A DNA stretch of 64,000 nucleotides from Chloroflexota bacterium (GTDB lineage Bacteria > Chloroflexota > Limnocylindria > Limnocylindrales > CSP1-4): positions 1-64,000 of the forward strand of contig JACPOS010000015.1 in assembly GCA_016191395.1 (NCBI GenBank), written 5' to 3'. The notes under the pieces are model-generated. The model saw only the letters and a program-made list of their open reading frames with translations, was not told where the DNA came from and did no database searches. The translations under genes were made by a program, and so were the position numbers. Shown one piece after another: positions 1 through 7,849 of this stretch (positions are counted from its first letter, which is position 1; every line of letters starts with the position of its first letter).

Positions 1-24
1 CCGCCCGCGCGGTGTCCGTCGAGC

Positions 25-119
25 GTTGGGGTGACAATGCATCCGAGGAGCCCTCCCAGGTCGGTTGGTGGTCAGCACACGCAACCTACTCGGTGACGGG
101 CTCCTCAGCTGTCACCAAC
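25..119. repeat. Long imperfect inverted repeat downstream of the cpaF-like gene
   Basis: Bases 25-36 pair with 110-119 (five pairs, two bulged G, five pairs) and 45-53 pair perfectly with 98-106, forming one extended hairpin with a 44-base terminal loop. It lies just beyond the stop codon of the minus-strand ATPase gene, so it may be a 3' structure or terminator of that transcript. There is no clear T-run. I see no gene in bases 1-136. Confidence 0.45.
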
Positions 120-136
120 GTCTTGGGAGAACAGAG

Positions 137-2002
137 CTAGGTCTGCGCGATGACCCCGATGGCCACGCGGAAGCCCGCGCGGCGCTGGAGGGGTGGCATC
201 GGCGTGGACTGGCCGATCGGGCCGTCTGCCGTGAACACCTTCGCCCACTCCTCGTTGAAGATCTCGAAGTCGCTCATGTCACGCAGCGACCAGTTCGCCC
301 AGACCACCTTCTCGATCGAGGAGCCCGATTCCTCGAGCCGTGCCTTGAGGTTCGCGAGGCACTGGCGGGTGTGTTCCTTGATCCCTCCGCGGACGACTCG
401 GCTCGTCTCCGGGTCGAGCGGGCCGATCGACGAGATGTAGACCATGCCGCCGGCCACGACAGCCTTGCCCACGCCAAGCTTCACCACGGACGCGTCGGCC
501 GTCTCCGAGGCGTCCTTCAGCCCGAACCGGCCCTTCTGGACGCGGATGGGCTTTGCCGGATCCTCCGGTGGGATGCCGTACTCGCCGGGCGGCAGCTGGA
601 TGCCGGCGCGCGCGAACTGGCCCATGAACGTGGGCCGGATGCCGGTTGCCTTGGGCTCGCCCTGGATCTTGCCGTCGACAACGCCGGTCTGGACGAACGT
701 GAAGATGTCCTGGGTCAGGATCTCGTCGTCCTCGATCCCGTAGACCTCGGTGATGTTGGTGACCTTGCGCGAGCCATCCTTCAGCCGGGCCGTGTGCACG
801 AGGACGTCCACCGCCGAGGCGATCTGCTCGCGGATCGCGCGCAGCGGCAGGTCGTAGCCGGTCATCAGGACCATGGTTTCGAGACGGCGGAGCATGTCCC
901 GCGGCGTGTTCGCGTGGCCGGTGGAGAGCGAGCCGTCCTGGCCCGTGGTCATGGCCTGGAGCATGTCCAGCGCCTCGCCGGAACGGCACTCGCCGACGAT
1001 GATCCGGTCCGGGCGCATGTGCATCGCGTTGCGCAGGAGGTCGCGGATCGTGATCTCGCCCTTGCCCTCGATGTTGGCGGGGCGCGCCTCGAGAGTGATC
1101 ACGTGCTCCTGACGGAGCTGCAGCTCGGCGGCGTCCTCGATCGTGACGATCCGCTCGTCGTTGGGGATGAACGACGAGAGCACGTTCAGGAACGTCGTCT
1201 TGCCCGAGCCCGTGCCGCCGGAGACGAACACGTTCAGGCGTGCCTCGATGCACGAGCGGAGGAACTCGAACATCTCGGGCGTGGACGTGCCGAAGTTGAT
1301 CAGGTTCTGGACTGTGTACGGCGTCCGCGAGAACTTGCGGATGGTGATCACCGGGCCGATCAGGGACAGCGGCGCGATGATCGCGTTCACGCGCGAGCCG
1401 TCGGGCAGGCGGGCGTCAACGCGCGGGCTGATCTCGTCGATGCGGCGGCCCAGCGGGGTGATGATCCGGTCGATGATCCGGAGGACGTGCTCCTCGTTCA
1501 GGAAGGCAGTGTCCACCCGCAGGATCTTGCCGGCGCGCTCGATGTAGATGTGGTCCGGCCCGTTGACCATGACCTCGGTGATGGTCGGGTCGTTGAGGAG
1601 CGGCTCCAGCGGCCCGAAGCCAGTGATCTCGTCGAGCATCTCCTGGACGAGCTTGAGTCGCTCGTCGCGGGTCACCGCGAAGCCGTTCGCCTCCAGGACC
1701 CGGTCCACGATGCCCTCGACCTTGGTCCGGGTGTCCGTGGACGTCCCGTCGAGGAGCGTGTCGAACGCGTTGATGACCTCGCCCTGCATCCGGATCCGGA
1801 TGTCCTGGAGCATCTCGTCGCGCGCCAGGCTGCGGGCGGTGGAAGGCGCCTTCGCGCCGCGCTCCGGGACCGGGATCAGCGCCGGCACGAAGGTGCCCAC
1901 CGGGGCATCGCCGTCGGGCGCGCCGGGCGTGCCCGGAACCGGCGGGGAGGTTCGCTCCTGCTCCGCCTGCTGTGCCTTCAGCTGCCGTTCGAGCAGCGAC
2001 AT
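137..2002 (-). CDS. cpaF: CpaF/TadA-type secretion ATPase with C-terminal RidA-like domain
   Basis: This 621-residue protein is a hexameric ATPase of the type II/IV secretion superfamily, which powers Tad/Flp pilus assembly at the inner membrane. Residues 1-60 are a Pro/Ala-rich lead. The N-terminal domain spans about 60-230. Walker A is GGTGSGKTT (262-270), an acidic segment [10 protein letters not shown] lies at 287-296, Walker B-like [11 protein letters not shown] at 333-343 and the His box STGHANTP at 360-367. A normal CpaF would end near 475. Instead a linker leads into a complete RidA/YjgF-like domain (about 505-621; [43 protein letters not shown]). By ungapped comparison from memory, the substrate-binding Arg of RidA appears replaced. 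The reading frame is continuous. Partner tad genes are not in the window. The ATG at 2002 has only a weak G-rich ribosome site. Confidence 0.9.
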   Translation of the reverse strand: MSLLERQLKAQQAEQERTSPPVPGTPGAPDGDAPVGTFVPALIPVPERGAKAPSTARSLARDEMLQDIRIRMQGEVINAFDTLLDGTSTDTRTKVEGIVDRVLEANGFAVTRDERLKLVQEMLDEITGFGPLEPLLNDPTITEVMVNGPDHIYIERAGKILRVDTAFLNEEHVLRIIDRIITPLGRRIDEISPRVDARLPDGSRVNAIIAPLSLIGPVITIRKFSRTPYTVQNLINFGTSTPEMFEFLRSCIEARLNVFVSGGTGSGKTTFLNVLSSFIPNDERIVTIEDAAELQLRQEHVITLEARPANIEGKGEITIRDLLRNAMHMRPDRIIVGECRSGEALDMLQAMTTGQDGSLSTGHANTPRDMLRRLETMVLMTGYDLPLRAIREQIASAVDVLVHTARLKDGSRKVTNITEVYGIEDDEILTQDIFTFVQTGVVDGKIQGEPKATGIRPTFMGQFARAGIQLPPGEYGIPPEDPAKPIRVQKGRFGLKDASETADASVVKLGVGKAVVAGGMVYISSIGPLDPETSRVVRGGIKEHTRQCLANLKARLEESGSSIEKVVWANWSLRDMSDFEIFNEEWAKVFTADGPIGQSTPMPPLQRRAGFRVAIGVIAQT

Positions 2003-2136
2003 GAACGCTCTGACCCCCGATGACGTGCGTGTCTCGCGCCCGGAGAATACCCCGGGTTTCCGCGTTGCACACCTGCACCTTCGACTAGTACTTGCGGGTC
2101 GGTGCCCGCCGTGCCGCTGGTTCCGAGGGCCTCCGT
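2003..2136. other. Intergenic region between divergent cpaF-like gene and tRNA-Ala
   Basis: No gene was seen. The stretch must hold the minus-strand promoter of the secretion ATPase gene, but I cannot point to a convincing pair of boxes for it. Confidence 0.4.
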
Positions 2137-2145
2137 TGGTATACT
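2137..2145 (+). promoter_or_regulatory. Extended -10 promoter of tRNA-Ala
   Basis: TGG-TATACT is a textbook extended -10 element. Transcription would start about 6 bases before the mature tRNA 5' end at 2158. No good -35 box is seen, as is usual for extended -10 promoters. The tkt promoter near 41.57 kb has the same CCGTTGGTA context. Confidence 0.7.
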
Positions 2146-2157
2146 CCGCGCCCGGAC

Positions 2158-2233
2158 GGGGCTATAGCTCAGCTGGAAGAGCGTCTGAATGGCATTCAGA
2201 AGGTCAAGGGTTCGAATCCCTTTAGCTCCACCA
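2158..2233 (+). tRNA. tRNA-Ala(GGC)
   Basis: The cloverleaf folds fully. The acceptor arms 2158-2164 and 2223-2229 pair 7/7 with one G-T. The anticodon stem TCTGA/TCAGA encloses loop ATGGCAT with anticodon GGC. The T-arm carries GGTTCGAATCC and the 3' CCA is encoded (2231-2233). It reads GCC codons, abundant in this GC-rich genome. It lies upstream of leuS on the same strand and may share its transcript. Confidence 0.96.
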
Positions 2234-2260
2234 ACTCAACGATCGGAGAGCAACGGAACC

Positions 2261-2302
2261 GTGATCGCCCGGACAACGGCCCTCTCCCTTACCGGCGGGT
2301 AG
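2261..2302 (+). CDS. Candidate leader peptide of leuS (13 codons)
   Basis: A GTG-initiated mini-ORF encodes MIARTTALSLTGG. GGAGAG lies 10 bases upstream. It contains two Leu codons (CTC, CTT), and its TAG stop sits inside the 5' arm of the hairpin at 2297-2329, which is followed by a terminator. That arrangement matches ribosome-mediated attenuation. Two Leu codons are few for a classic leucine sensor, so the regulatory role is inference. Confidence 0.4.
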   Translation: MIARTTALSLTGG

Positions 2303-2329
2303 CCGAGCCACGAACGTGGCTGGCTATCC
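2297..2329 (+). promoter_or_regulatory. Strong hairpin in leuS leader
   Basis: GGGTAGCC pairs with GGCTATCC (8 bp), and the inner AGCCAC pairs with GTGGCT (6 bp) around loop GAAC, with one bulged G. A ribosome stopping at the mini-ORF stop codon (2300-2302) would cover the 5' arm. I found no T-box sequence in the leader. Confidence 0.55.
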
Positions 2330-2332
2330 TTG

Positions 2333-2362
2333 ACCCCTTGCCCGTGGCGGCGAGGGGTTTTT
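2333..2362 (+). terminator. Rho-independent terminator between tRNA-Ala and leuS
   Basis: ACCCCTTGCC pairs with GGCGAGGGGT over 10 bp (one G-T) around a 6-base loop, followed by five T. It lies 27 bases before the leuS start, so it either ends the tRNA transcript or acts as an attenuator in the leuS leader. Confidence 0.8.
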
Positions 2363-2388
2363 CATACCCCGACGAGGAGCCCCGACAG

Positions 2389-4923
2389 ATGACCCAGGCG
2401 CCGGAATCGAACGAGCGAACCAGGATCGAGCGGTACGACGCCGTCTCGATCGAGCCGCGCTGGCAGGCGCGCTGGGACGAGCTCGGGCTCTACCGGACCG
2501 ACCTCGATGACACGAAGAACCGCTACTACCTGCTGACGATGTACCCGTACCCGTCGGGCGACATCCACATCGGGCACTGGTACATCAAGACGCCGACGGA
2601 TGCGATCGCGCGCTACCAGCGGATGCACGGCAAGAACGTCTTCCTGCCGATCGGGTTCGACGCCTTCGGGCTGCCCGCCGAGAACGCGGCGATCAAGCAG
2701 AAGATCAGCCCACGCGAGTGGACGATGTCCAACGTCGCCAACATGCGCCGACAGCTCCGCCAGATGGGCGCCACGTTCGACTGGACGAGCGAGGTCGTGA
2801 CCTGCGACCCGGACTACTACAAGTGGAACCAGTGGTTCTTCCTGCAGTTCCTGAAGGCCGGCCTCGCCTACCGGGCCAACTCGCCGGTCGACTTCTGCCC
2901 CAACGACGGCACGCTGGCCCGCGAACAGGTGGAGGGCGCCGATCGGCGCTGCTGGCGCTGCGGCGCGAAGGTGGAGAAGCGCGACCTGGACCAGTGGTAC
3001 CTGCGGGTCACGAAGTACGCCGACGAGCTGCTGGACTTCTCCGAGATCCGCTTCCCGGACCCGATCCGGCTCATGCAGACGAACTGGATCGGGCGGTCGG
3101 AGGGCGCGGAGGTCGTCTTCCGCTCGACGGGGGGTGACGAGATCCCGGTCTTCACGACGCGCCCGGACACGCTCTTCGGGGCGACGTTCCTCGTGCTCTC
3201 CCCGGAGCACCCGCTGGTGACGAAGCTGACCGCGCCGGAGCGGCGCGCGGAGGTGGATGCCTACGTCGCGCGCTCGGCCATCGCGACCGAGATCGAGCGG
3301 CTCTCGACCGACCGCGAGAAGACGGGCGTCTCCATCGGCGCCGATGCGATCAACCCCGTGAACGACGAGCGGATCCCGATCTTCATCGCCGACTACGTCC
3401 TGTCCGGCTACGGAACCGGCGCGATCATGGCCGTCCCGGCCCACGACGAGCGCGACTATGCCTTCGCAGAGAAGTTCGGGCTGCCGATCCGGCGCGTGGT
3501 CGCACGCCGCGGCGAGGAGGACGCCGCCCTGTCCGAGGCGTACATCGCCCACGCGGACGACGAGGTGCTCGTCAACAGCGGCGAGTTCAGCGGGCAGTCC
3601 GCGGAGGAGGGCGGCCGCCGGATCGTGGCGTCGCTCGCGGCCAGGAGCGAGGGCAAGGCCGCGGTCACCTATCGGCTGCGCGACTGGCTGGTGAGCCGCC
3701 AGCGCTACTGGGGCACGCCGATCCCGGTGATCCACTGCCCCACGCACGGCATCGTGCCCGTGCCCGAGGCGGACCTGCCTGTCCTGCTACCCGATACGGT
3801 CGATTACGCCGGGGTGGGCGTGAACCCGCTGACCCGCGACGAGGCGTTCCTGAACGTCCCCTGCCCGATCGATGGCGAGCCCGCCAGGCGCGAGACCGAC
3901 ACGATGGACACGTTCATGGATTCGTCCTGGTACTGGTATCGATACCTGTCCCCGGATCGGGCGGACTTCCCGATCGACCAGGACCGCGTGGAGACGTGGA
4001 CGCCGGTCCAGCTGTACACGGGCGGCGCCGAGCACGCGGTGATGCACCACCTGTACGGCCGGATGTTCACGAAGATGATCCGGGACCTGGGGATGGTCCG
4101 GCAGAACGAGCCGTGGCGACGGGTCTTCAACCAGGGCCAGATCCTGGGTGCCGACGGCGAGCGGATGTCGAAGTCGCGCGGGAACGTGCAGGACCCGGAC
4201 GAGCTCGTTTCGAAATACGGCGCAGACACCGTCCGGCTGTTCCTGATGTTCATGGGGCCGTGGGACCAAGGCGGTCCATGGAGCCCGACCGGCATGGGCG
4301 GCGTCCATCGGTTCCTGAGCAGGGTGTGGGCCCTGTCGCTGGATCCACACTACAAGGAGCCGGGCGACCCGGACGCCGGAACCTTGCCGGAAGGTCAGGA
4401 CGAGGCGGCCGCGCGTTCGGCACTTCGGGCCGTGGCGCACCGGACGCTGCGCGACGTGACCGCCGACTACGAGGTGTTCCACTTCAACACGATGGTCGCG
4501 AAGCTCATGGAGCTGACGAACACCCTGTTCCGCTACCGCGGCTCCGTCGTCGCCGGCGGCCCCGAGTGGGACGAGGCGATGCGCCTGCTGCTGCTGATGC
4601 TCGCGCCGGCGGCGCCGCACGTGACCGAGGAGCTCTGGTCGCGCCGGCTGGCGGCGCGAGGCGAGGAATGGTCATCCATCCACCGGGAGACGTGGCCAAC
4701 CGTCGACGAGTCGGCCGCCACCGAATCCACCCGCGAGGTGCCGGTCCAGGTCAACGGCAAGGTCCGCGATCGGATCACGGTGCCGGCGAACGCGGACGCG
4801 GCGACCATCGAGCGCGCGGCGCTGGCCTCGGACAAGGTCCGGGCGATCCTCGCGGGCCGGACGCCGGACCGCGTCATCCAGGCCGGCGGCGGGCGCCTGG
4901 TCAACCTCGTCGTTCGGGAATGA
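2389..4923 (+). CDS. leuS: Leucyl-tRNA synthetase
   Basis: This cytoplasmic class I synthetase charges tRNA-Leu. It has 844 residues, a normal length for the bacterial enzyme. The signature MYPYPSG precedes HIGH at 60-63. The CP1 editing domain follows, then the KMSKS-type loop RMSKS at 592-596, and the C-terminal anticodon-binding region ends with VNGKVRDRITVPA. The ATG at 2389 is chosen because GAGGAG lies 9 bases upstream and the protein then begins at the usual distance before HIGH. The frame is open further upstream, but through the tRNA and terminator. The stop overlaps the next gene by 4 bases (ATGA). Expression may be set by the leader mini-ORF and terminator upstream. Confidence 0.97.
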   Translation: MTQAPESNERTRIERYDAVSIEPRWQARWDELGLYRTDLDDTKNRYYLLTMYPYPSGDIHIGHWYIKTPTDAIARYQRMHGKNVFLPIGFDAFGLPAENAAIKQKISPREWTMSNVANMRRQLRQMGATFDWTSEVVTCDPDYYKWNQWFFLQFLKAGLAYRANSPVDFCPNDGTLAREQVEGADRRCWRCGAKVEKRDLDQWYLRVTKYADELLDFSEIRFPDPIRLMQTNWIGRSEGAEVVFRSTGGDEIPVFTTRPDTLFGATFLVLSPEHPLVTKLTAPERRAEVDAYVARSAIATEIERLSTDREKTGVSIGADAINPVNDERIPIFIADYVLSGYGTGAIMAVPAHDERDYAFAEKFGLPIRRVVARRGEEDAALSEAYIAHADDEVLVNSGEFSGQSAEEGGRRIVASLAARSEGKAAVTYRLRDWLVSRQRYWGTPIPVIHCPTHGIVPVPEADLPVLLPDTVDYAGVGVNPLTRDEAFLNVPCPIDGEPARRETDTMDTFMDSSWYWYRYLSPDRADFPIDQDRVETWTPVQLYTGGAEHAVMHHLYGRMFTKMIRDLGMVRQNEPWRRVFNQGQILGADGERMSKSRGNVQDPDELVSKYGADTVRLFLMFMGPWDQGGPWSPTGMGGVHRFLSRVWALSLDPHYKEPGDPDAGTLPEGQDEAAARSALRAVAHRTLRDVTADYEVFHFNTMVAKLMELTNTLFRYRGSVVAGGPEWDEAMRLLLLMLAPAAPHVTEELWSRRLAARGEEWSSIHRETWPTVDESAATESTREVPVQVNGKVRDRITVPANADAATIERAALASDKVRAILAGRTPDRVIQAGGGRLVNLVVRE

Positions 4924-5276
4924 AGTACCCGACCTGGGACGAGAACCTCGCGAGCCACACGGCGAACGTGCAGGGTGCGGCCCGGGTCCTCGAGGAGGTG
5001 ATCCGCACGGAGCTGCCGGATGTCGTCGTCCAGTACGACCCCGGGAACGGCCTGCTCGCGTTCGGCAGGAGCCTGAAGATGCGTGACCTGCTGTTCGCGC
5101 TGATCCCGCACGCCGGCTGGGTCAACCTGCAGCTTGCCGAGGGGGCGCTCCTCCCGAACCCGGACGGCCTCATCGAGGGCACCGGCAAGAAGATCCGCCA
5201 CATCAAGGTGGCGACGCCGGAACGAGCTCGCTCGAACCCGGTGCGGAACGCCGTTCGGGCGCAGCTCGCGCGCTAG
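4920..5276 (+). CDS. DUF1801-like small protein
   Basis: This 118-residue soluble protein resembles the DUF1801 family (alpha/beta fold, function unresolved). Hydrophobic strands alternate through residues 35-90, and the late segment EGTGKKIRHIKV matches the typical DUF1801 ending. The start ATG overlaps the leuS stop (ATGA), so translation is probably coupled. Its stop overlaps the stop of the convergent CGNR gene at a CTAG. No link to tRNA charging is visible. The family assignment is from remembered sequence character only. Confidence 0.7.
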   Translation: MKYPTWDENLASHTANVQGAARVLEEVIRTELPDVVVQYDPGNGLLAFGRSLKMRDLLFALIPHAGWVNLQLAEGALLPNPDGLIEGTGKKIRHIKVATPERARSNPVRNAVRAQLAR

Positions 5277-5914
5277 TTCGGCAGGGCCTCGTGGTCGTGG
5301 TCCGGGTCGTGCTCTGATTCCCTGAGGCGCGCTCGATGGCGAGCGGCCTTGGCCTGGTTGCCACAGGAGCGCATGTCGCACCAGCGGCGCCGGCCGGTGG
5401 GTGAGCTGTCGAAGAAGGCCCAGCGGCAGCGATCGTTCGCGCAGACGCGAAGGCGCTCCGGCCGGCCCGTTGCGAGCTCCTCCACGACGGCCTCGGCGAT
5501 GAGCGCGAGCGCGTCGTCGACCGGGGTGTCCCCGTGGCGGTGGCCGATGCGCAGCACGGAGCCGTCCAGCTCCAGGCGGGTCGGGCGACGGGCCTCCAGG
5601 ACGGCGTTCACGAGATGCACTGCGTCGGCGTCCGGCGCGCGGCCCTCGACCACCGCATCGACCACCTCGCGCAGCGCGCTGCGGACGCGGCGGATGCGGG
5701 CGAGCTCAACGTCGTTGATGCGGACGCCGGCGTCCGGATGGACCAGCTGGTGCTCCAGGAACCACATCGCGGCGTCGGCGGGACGTTCCAGGTGCTCGTC
5801 CGTCTGATGTTGCTCATCGGTTCGGCCGTGACCGGGGTGCAGCGTGTTCAGGAAGTCGAGCGCTGCCTCGAGATCGATGCCGTGCGAATGCTCGGCGGGG
5901 TGGATGTTTGCCAT
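5273..5914 (-). CDS. CGNR zinc-finger protein (ABATE-type)
   Basis: This is a predicted stress-linked transcription regulator of 213 residues. The N-terminal part (about 15-150) is a helical ABATE-like domain. The C-terminal zinc finger reads CANDRC then CDMRSCGNQAKAARHR, the CGNR signature followed by a basic stretch. A GTG start at 5926 gives four more residues, but it lies inside the likely -10 box (TATAGA, 5927-5932 complement), so ATG 5914 is preferred and the mRNA leader would be very short. It is divergent from the small genes at 6.0-6.4 kb, with promoters overlapping theirs. Confidence 0.85.
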   Translation of the reverse strand: MANIHPAEHSHGIDLEAALDFLNTLHPGHGRTDEQHQTDEHLERPADAAMWFLEHQLVHPDAGVRINDVELARIRRVRSALREVVDAVVEGRAPDADAVHLVNAVLEARRPTRLELDGSVLRIGHRHGDTPVDDALALIAEAVVEELATGRPERLRVCANDRCRWAFFDSSPTGRRRWCDMRSCGNQAKAARHRARLRESEHDPDHDHEALPN

Positions 5915-5926
5915 GTCGATAACCAC

Positions 5927-5954
5927 TCTATACCGGTTGACAGGTTACGCGCAA
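5927..5954 (-). promoter_or_regulatory. Promoter of the CGNR gene
   Basis: On the minus strand TTGCGC (5949-5954), a 16-base spacer and TATAGA (5927-5932) form a sigma70-like promoter. Its spacer contains the -35 box of the opposite promoter, so the two cannot be occupied together. Confidence 0.5.
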
Positions 5955-5965
5955 GCGGGTAATCT
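5937..5965 (+). promoter_or_regulatory. Strong sigma70-type promoter for small genes 6025 and 6190
   Basis: TTGACA (5937-5942), a 17-base spacer and TAATCT (5960-5965) give near-consensus spacing. GGTTAC at 5943-5948 is mirrored by GTAACC at 5972-5977, and GGTTACG recurs at 5995-6001. These may be operator half-sites for the divergent CGNR protein. Confidence 0.7.
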
Positions 5966-6024
5966 TACGCAGTAACCAGAGAGACATACTTCAGGGGTTA
6001 CGGAAGCAAGAACGGAGGTGCCGG

Positions 6025-6138
6025 ATGGCTCCTTTCATCGCAATCGTCCTGTCGATCGGAATCATGGCGCTCCTCGGCATGGCCGCAGGGATCGGCATCG
6101 ATTCCCGCCCGTCGTACGGCGACGACCACGCCCGCTGA
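6025..6138 (+). CDS. Small membrane peptide (37 aa)
   Basis: GGAGG at 6014-6018 sits 6 bases before the ATG, directly downstream of the near-consensus promoter at 5937. The 37-residue product has one hydrophobic segment (IAIVLSIGIMALLGMAAGI, about 5-24) and a short hydrophilic acidic/basic tail, so it is probably a single-pass inner-membrane peptide. I do not recognise a family. It is likely co-transcribed with the gene at 6190. Confidence 0.6.
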   Translation: MAPFIAIVLSIGIMALLGMAAGIGIDSRPSYGDDHAR

Positions 6139-6189
6139 GCGGGCACCTGACCTTCCATTAGCACGACCCCGAACCGGAGAGATCCCACC

Positions 6190-6426
6190 GTGAACGCACT
6201 GTTCCCCTACCTCATCGCATTGCATCAGCAGGAGCTGCTGCGGGACGCGGAGCTGGCTCGCCGCGCCAAGCTCAGCGAGGCCTCCCATCCACACATCCCG
6301 GCCTGGCGCCGGAGCCTGAGCGGGCTCTTCGCGTCGGCCGCCAAGTCGCTCGACCCGAGCGTGGAGGTGGAGCACGTCGCAGCCCTGCCGAGCGGCCGCG
6401 GCGCCACCGCGATGCCGGCCTGCTAG
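6190..6426 (+). CDS. Hypothetical small helical protein
   Basis: A 78-residue protein with a GTG start and GGAGAG about 8 bases upstream. The charged segment HQQELLRDAELARRAK (15-30) looks like an amphipathic helix. Similar short segments occur in many small proteins of high-GC bacteria, but no function is known to me. It follows the 37-residue membrane peptide with a 51-base gap and probably shares its promoter. Confidence 0.55.
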   Translation: MNALFPYLIALHQQELLRDAELARRAKLSEASHPHIPAWRRSLSGLFASAAKSLDPSVEVEHVAALPSGRGATAMPAC

Positions 6427-6456
6427 ACGAGCGCTGATCTTCTAGAGTCCGTCGCG

Positions 6457-6894
6457 ATGAGCGACCACACGACCGATCCGGCACCTCGACCTCCACGAGG
6501 ACTCGCCGCAACCACCTGGGGCCCCGGCCGCCTCGACCTCTTCTGGGTCGATGAGGACCGGGCCCTTTGGCATTCCGCGTCAACGAACGGCACCTGGGCC
6601 GAGCCCGAGTCACTGGGCGGCCAGCTCGCCTCCGGCCCGACGGCCGTCGCATGGGCGGAGGGCGAGATGGAGGTCTTTGCCGTCATGGATGACGGCGAGC
6701 TCTGGAACCGCTACTGGGATCGCACGTACTGGCATCCCTGGGAGACGCTCGGCGGTGAGCTGGACCCGTCCGGCAGCCCGGCCGCGTCGTCATCCGGTCC
6801 GAGTCGCCTGGACGTGTACGCCCGCGGCCGCGACGGCCGGACGTGGCATCGCTGGTGGGACGGCACGCAGTGGGTTCCCTGGGAGCAGCGCTGA
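6457..6894 (+). CDS. Beta-propeller lectin-like protein with three blades
   Basis: This 145-residue protein is built of three WD-rich repeats of about 45 residues: GRLDLFWVDEDRALWH, MEVFAVMDDGELWNR and SRLDVYARGRDGRTWHRWW. This is the pattern of fucose-lectin/PLL-type propeller blades, in which W and acidic residues line carbohydrate sites. Three blades would need to oligomerise to close a propeller. There is no signal peptide. TAGAGT lies 8 bases before the ATG, which suggests a leaderless mRNA. Ligand and role are unknown. Confidence 0.65.
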   Translation: MSDHTTDPAPRPPRGLAATTWGPGRLDLFWVDEDRALWHSASTNGTWAEPESLGGQLASGPTAVAWAEGEMEVFAVMDDGELWNRYWDRTYWHPWETLGGELDPSGSPAASSSGPSRLDVYARGRDGRTWHRWWDGTQWVPWEQR

Positions 6895-6958
6895 CCACTC
6901 CGCGCTCTGCCGGCGCGAGATAAGCCGCAGATAAGCGGCGACCGCTAGGGTTCGGTCG

Positions 6959-7002
6959 ACGTCCCGTCCGACGAAGTGCCCCGACGGACGGGACGTTCAT
7001 TT
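6959..7002 (+). terminator. Terminator after the lectin-like gene
   Basis: ACGTCCCGTCCG (6959-6970) and CGGACGGGACGT (6985-6996) form a perfect 12-bp stem with a 14-base loop, followed by the T-rich tail TTCATTT. The rest of 6895-7119 holds a short direct repeat (AGATAAGC twice, 6918-6938) and no gene that I can see. Confidence 0.7.
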
Positions 7003-7119
7003 CCGGCCCGCCGAGTCGCCCGTCGACCCGTCGAGCAGCTGGACGAGCCGCCCGCCGAATTTCGTTCTCAGGCCGCCCGCTGAGCATCGCCCGCCCGCAT
7101 CCCGCCGGACGAGGCGCTC

Positions 7120-7848
7120 GTGGAGCAGTCATCAACCCCGTGGCGCGTGTTCGACACGCCAGCGGCCGGATCAGAGGGCGAGGCTGTCGCGCGCGGCCCT
7201 GCCGTCCAGGGGCGAGCCGCGGCACCGGCGCGCCATGCGAAGGCGGACCTGCGCCTGGCAATCGCGGGCGGGATCGGTGCGGTTGCGATTGGGCTCGTGG
7301 CACTCGCCCTCGCGCTGTCCGGCGGTGGGAGCGCCGTGGTCGACGGCCCCGGAGTCGCCGAGCTGGTCGGCAATCCCAAGTCCACTGGCGCCGCCGGCGA
7401 GATCGTGGTGGACGTTGCCGGAGCGGTCGTGAAGCCGGGCGTGTATCGGCTCGCCACGGGGGCGAGAGTCGGCGATGCCATCAAGGCGGCCGGCGGATTC
7501 AGCCCGCGCGTCGATGTCGATCGGGTTGGCGTCGAGCTGAACCTCGCCGCGACCCTCGTGGATGGTGCGCGGATACGCGTTCCATCACGCGATGAGATGC
7601 TCGGCGGCGCCGGCGGCGGCGGCGGCACGAGTGCGTCTGGCGGTCCTGCGGGTGCGCGAGTCGTCAACCTCAACACCGCGACCGAGGCCGAGCTCGATTC
7701 GCTGCCCGGGATCGGGCCGGTGACCGCCGGGAAGATCATCGAATCGCGGTCCGGATCGCCCTTCAAGGCCATCGATGACCTCCGCGAGCGCGGCCTCCTC
7801 GGCCAGAAGGCGCTGGACAAGATCCGGGCGCTCGTGACGGTCGGCTGA
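7120..7848 (+). CDS. comEA: ComEA competence DNA-binding protein
   Basis: A membrane-anchored receptor for double-stranded DNA in natural transformation. It has 242 residues: a short cytoplasmic segment, a transmembrane helix at about 45-66, a SLBB domain at about 95-150 (VDVAGAVVKPGVYRL), a Gly-rich linker and paired helix-hairpin-helix motifs at about 180-240 (VNLNTATEAELDSLPGIGP). GTG is used as start behind GAGG. comEC follows after one base, so the two are co-translated. Confidence 0.93.
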   Translation: MEQSSTPWRVFDTPAAGSEGEAVARGPAVQGRAAAPARHAKADLRLAIAGGIGAVAIGLVALALALSGGGSAVVDGPGVAELVGNPKSTGAAGEIVVDVAGAVVKPGVYRLATGARVGDAIKAAGGFSPRVDVDRVGVELNLAATLVDGARIRVPSRDEMLGGAGGGGGTSASGGPAGARVVNLNTATEAELDSLPGIGPVTAGKIIESRSGSPFKAIDDLRERGLLGQKALDKIRALVTVG

Positions 7849-7849
7849 C

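Noticed and set aside
65-2023. 652-codon open frame opposite the cpaF-like gene
   Set aside because: Its translation is rich in Arg/Asp/His with no domain, and it is the shadow of a high-GC gene whose minus-strand product has clear Walker motifs.
2234-2388. T-box riboswitch before leuS
   Set aside because: No T-box consensus or stem I specifier loop is visible; the leader is short and fits a mini-ORF attenuator or plain terminator better.
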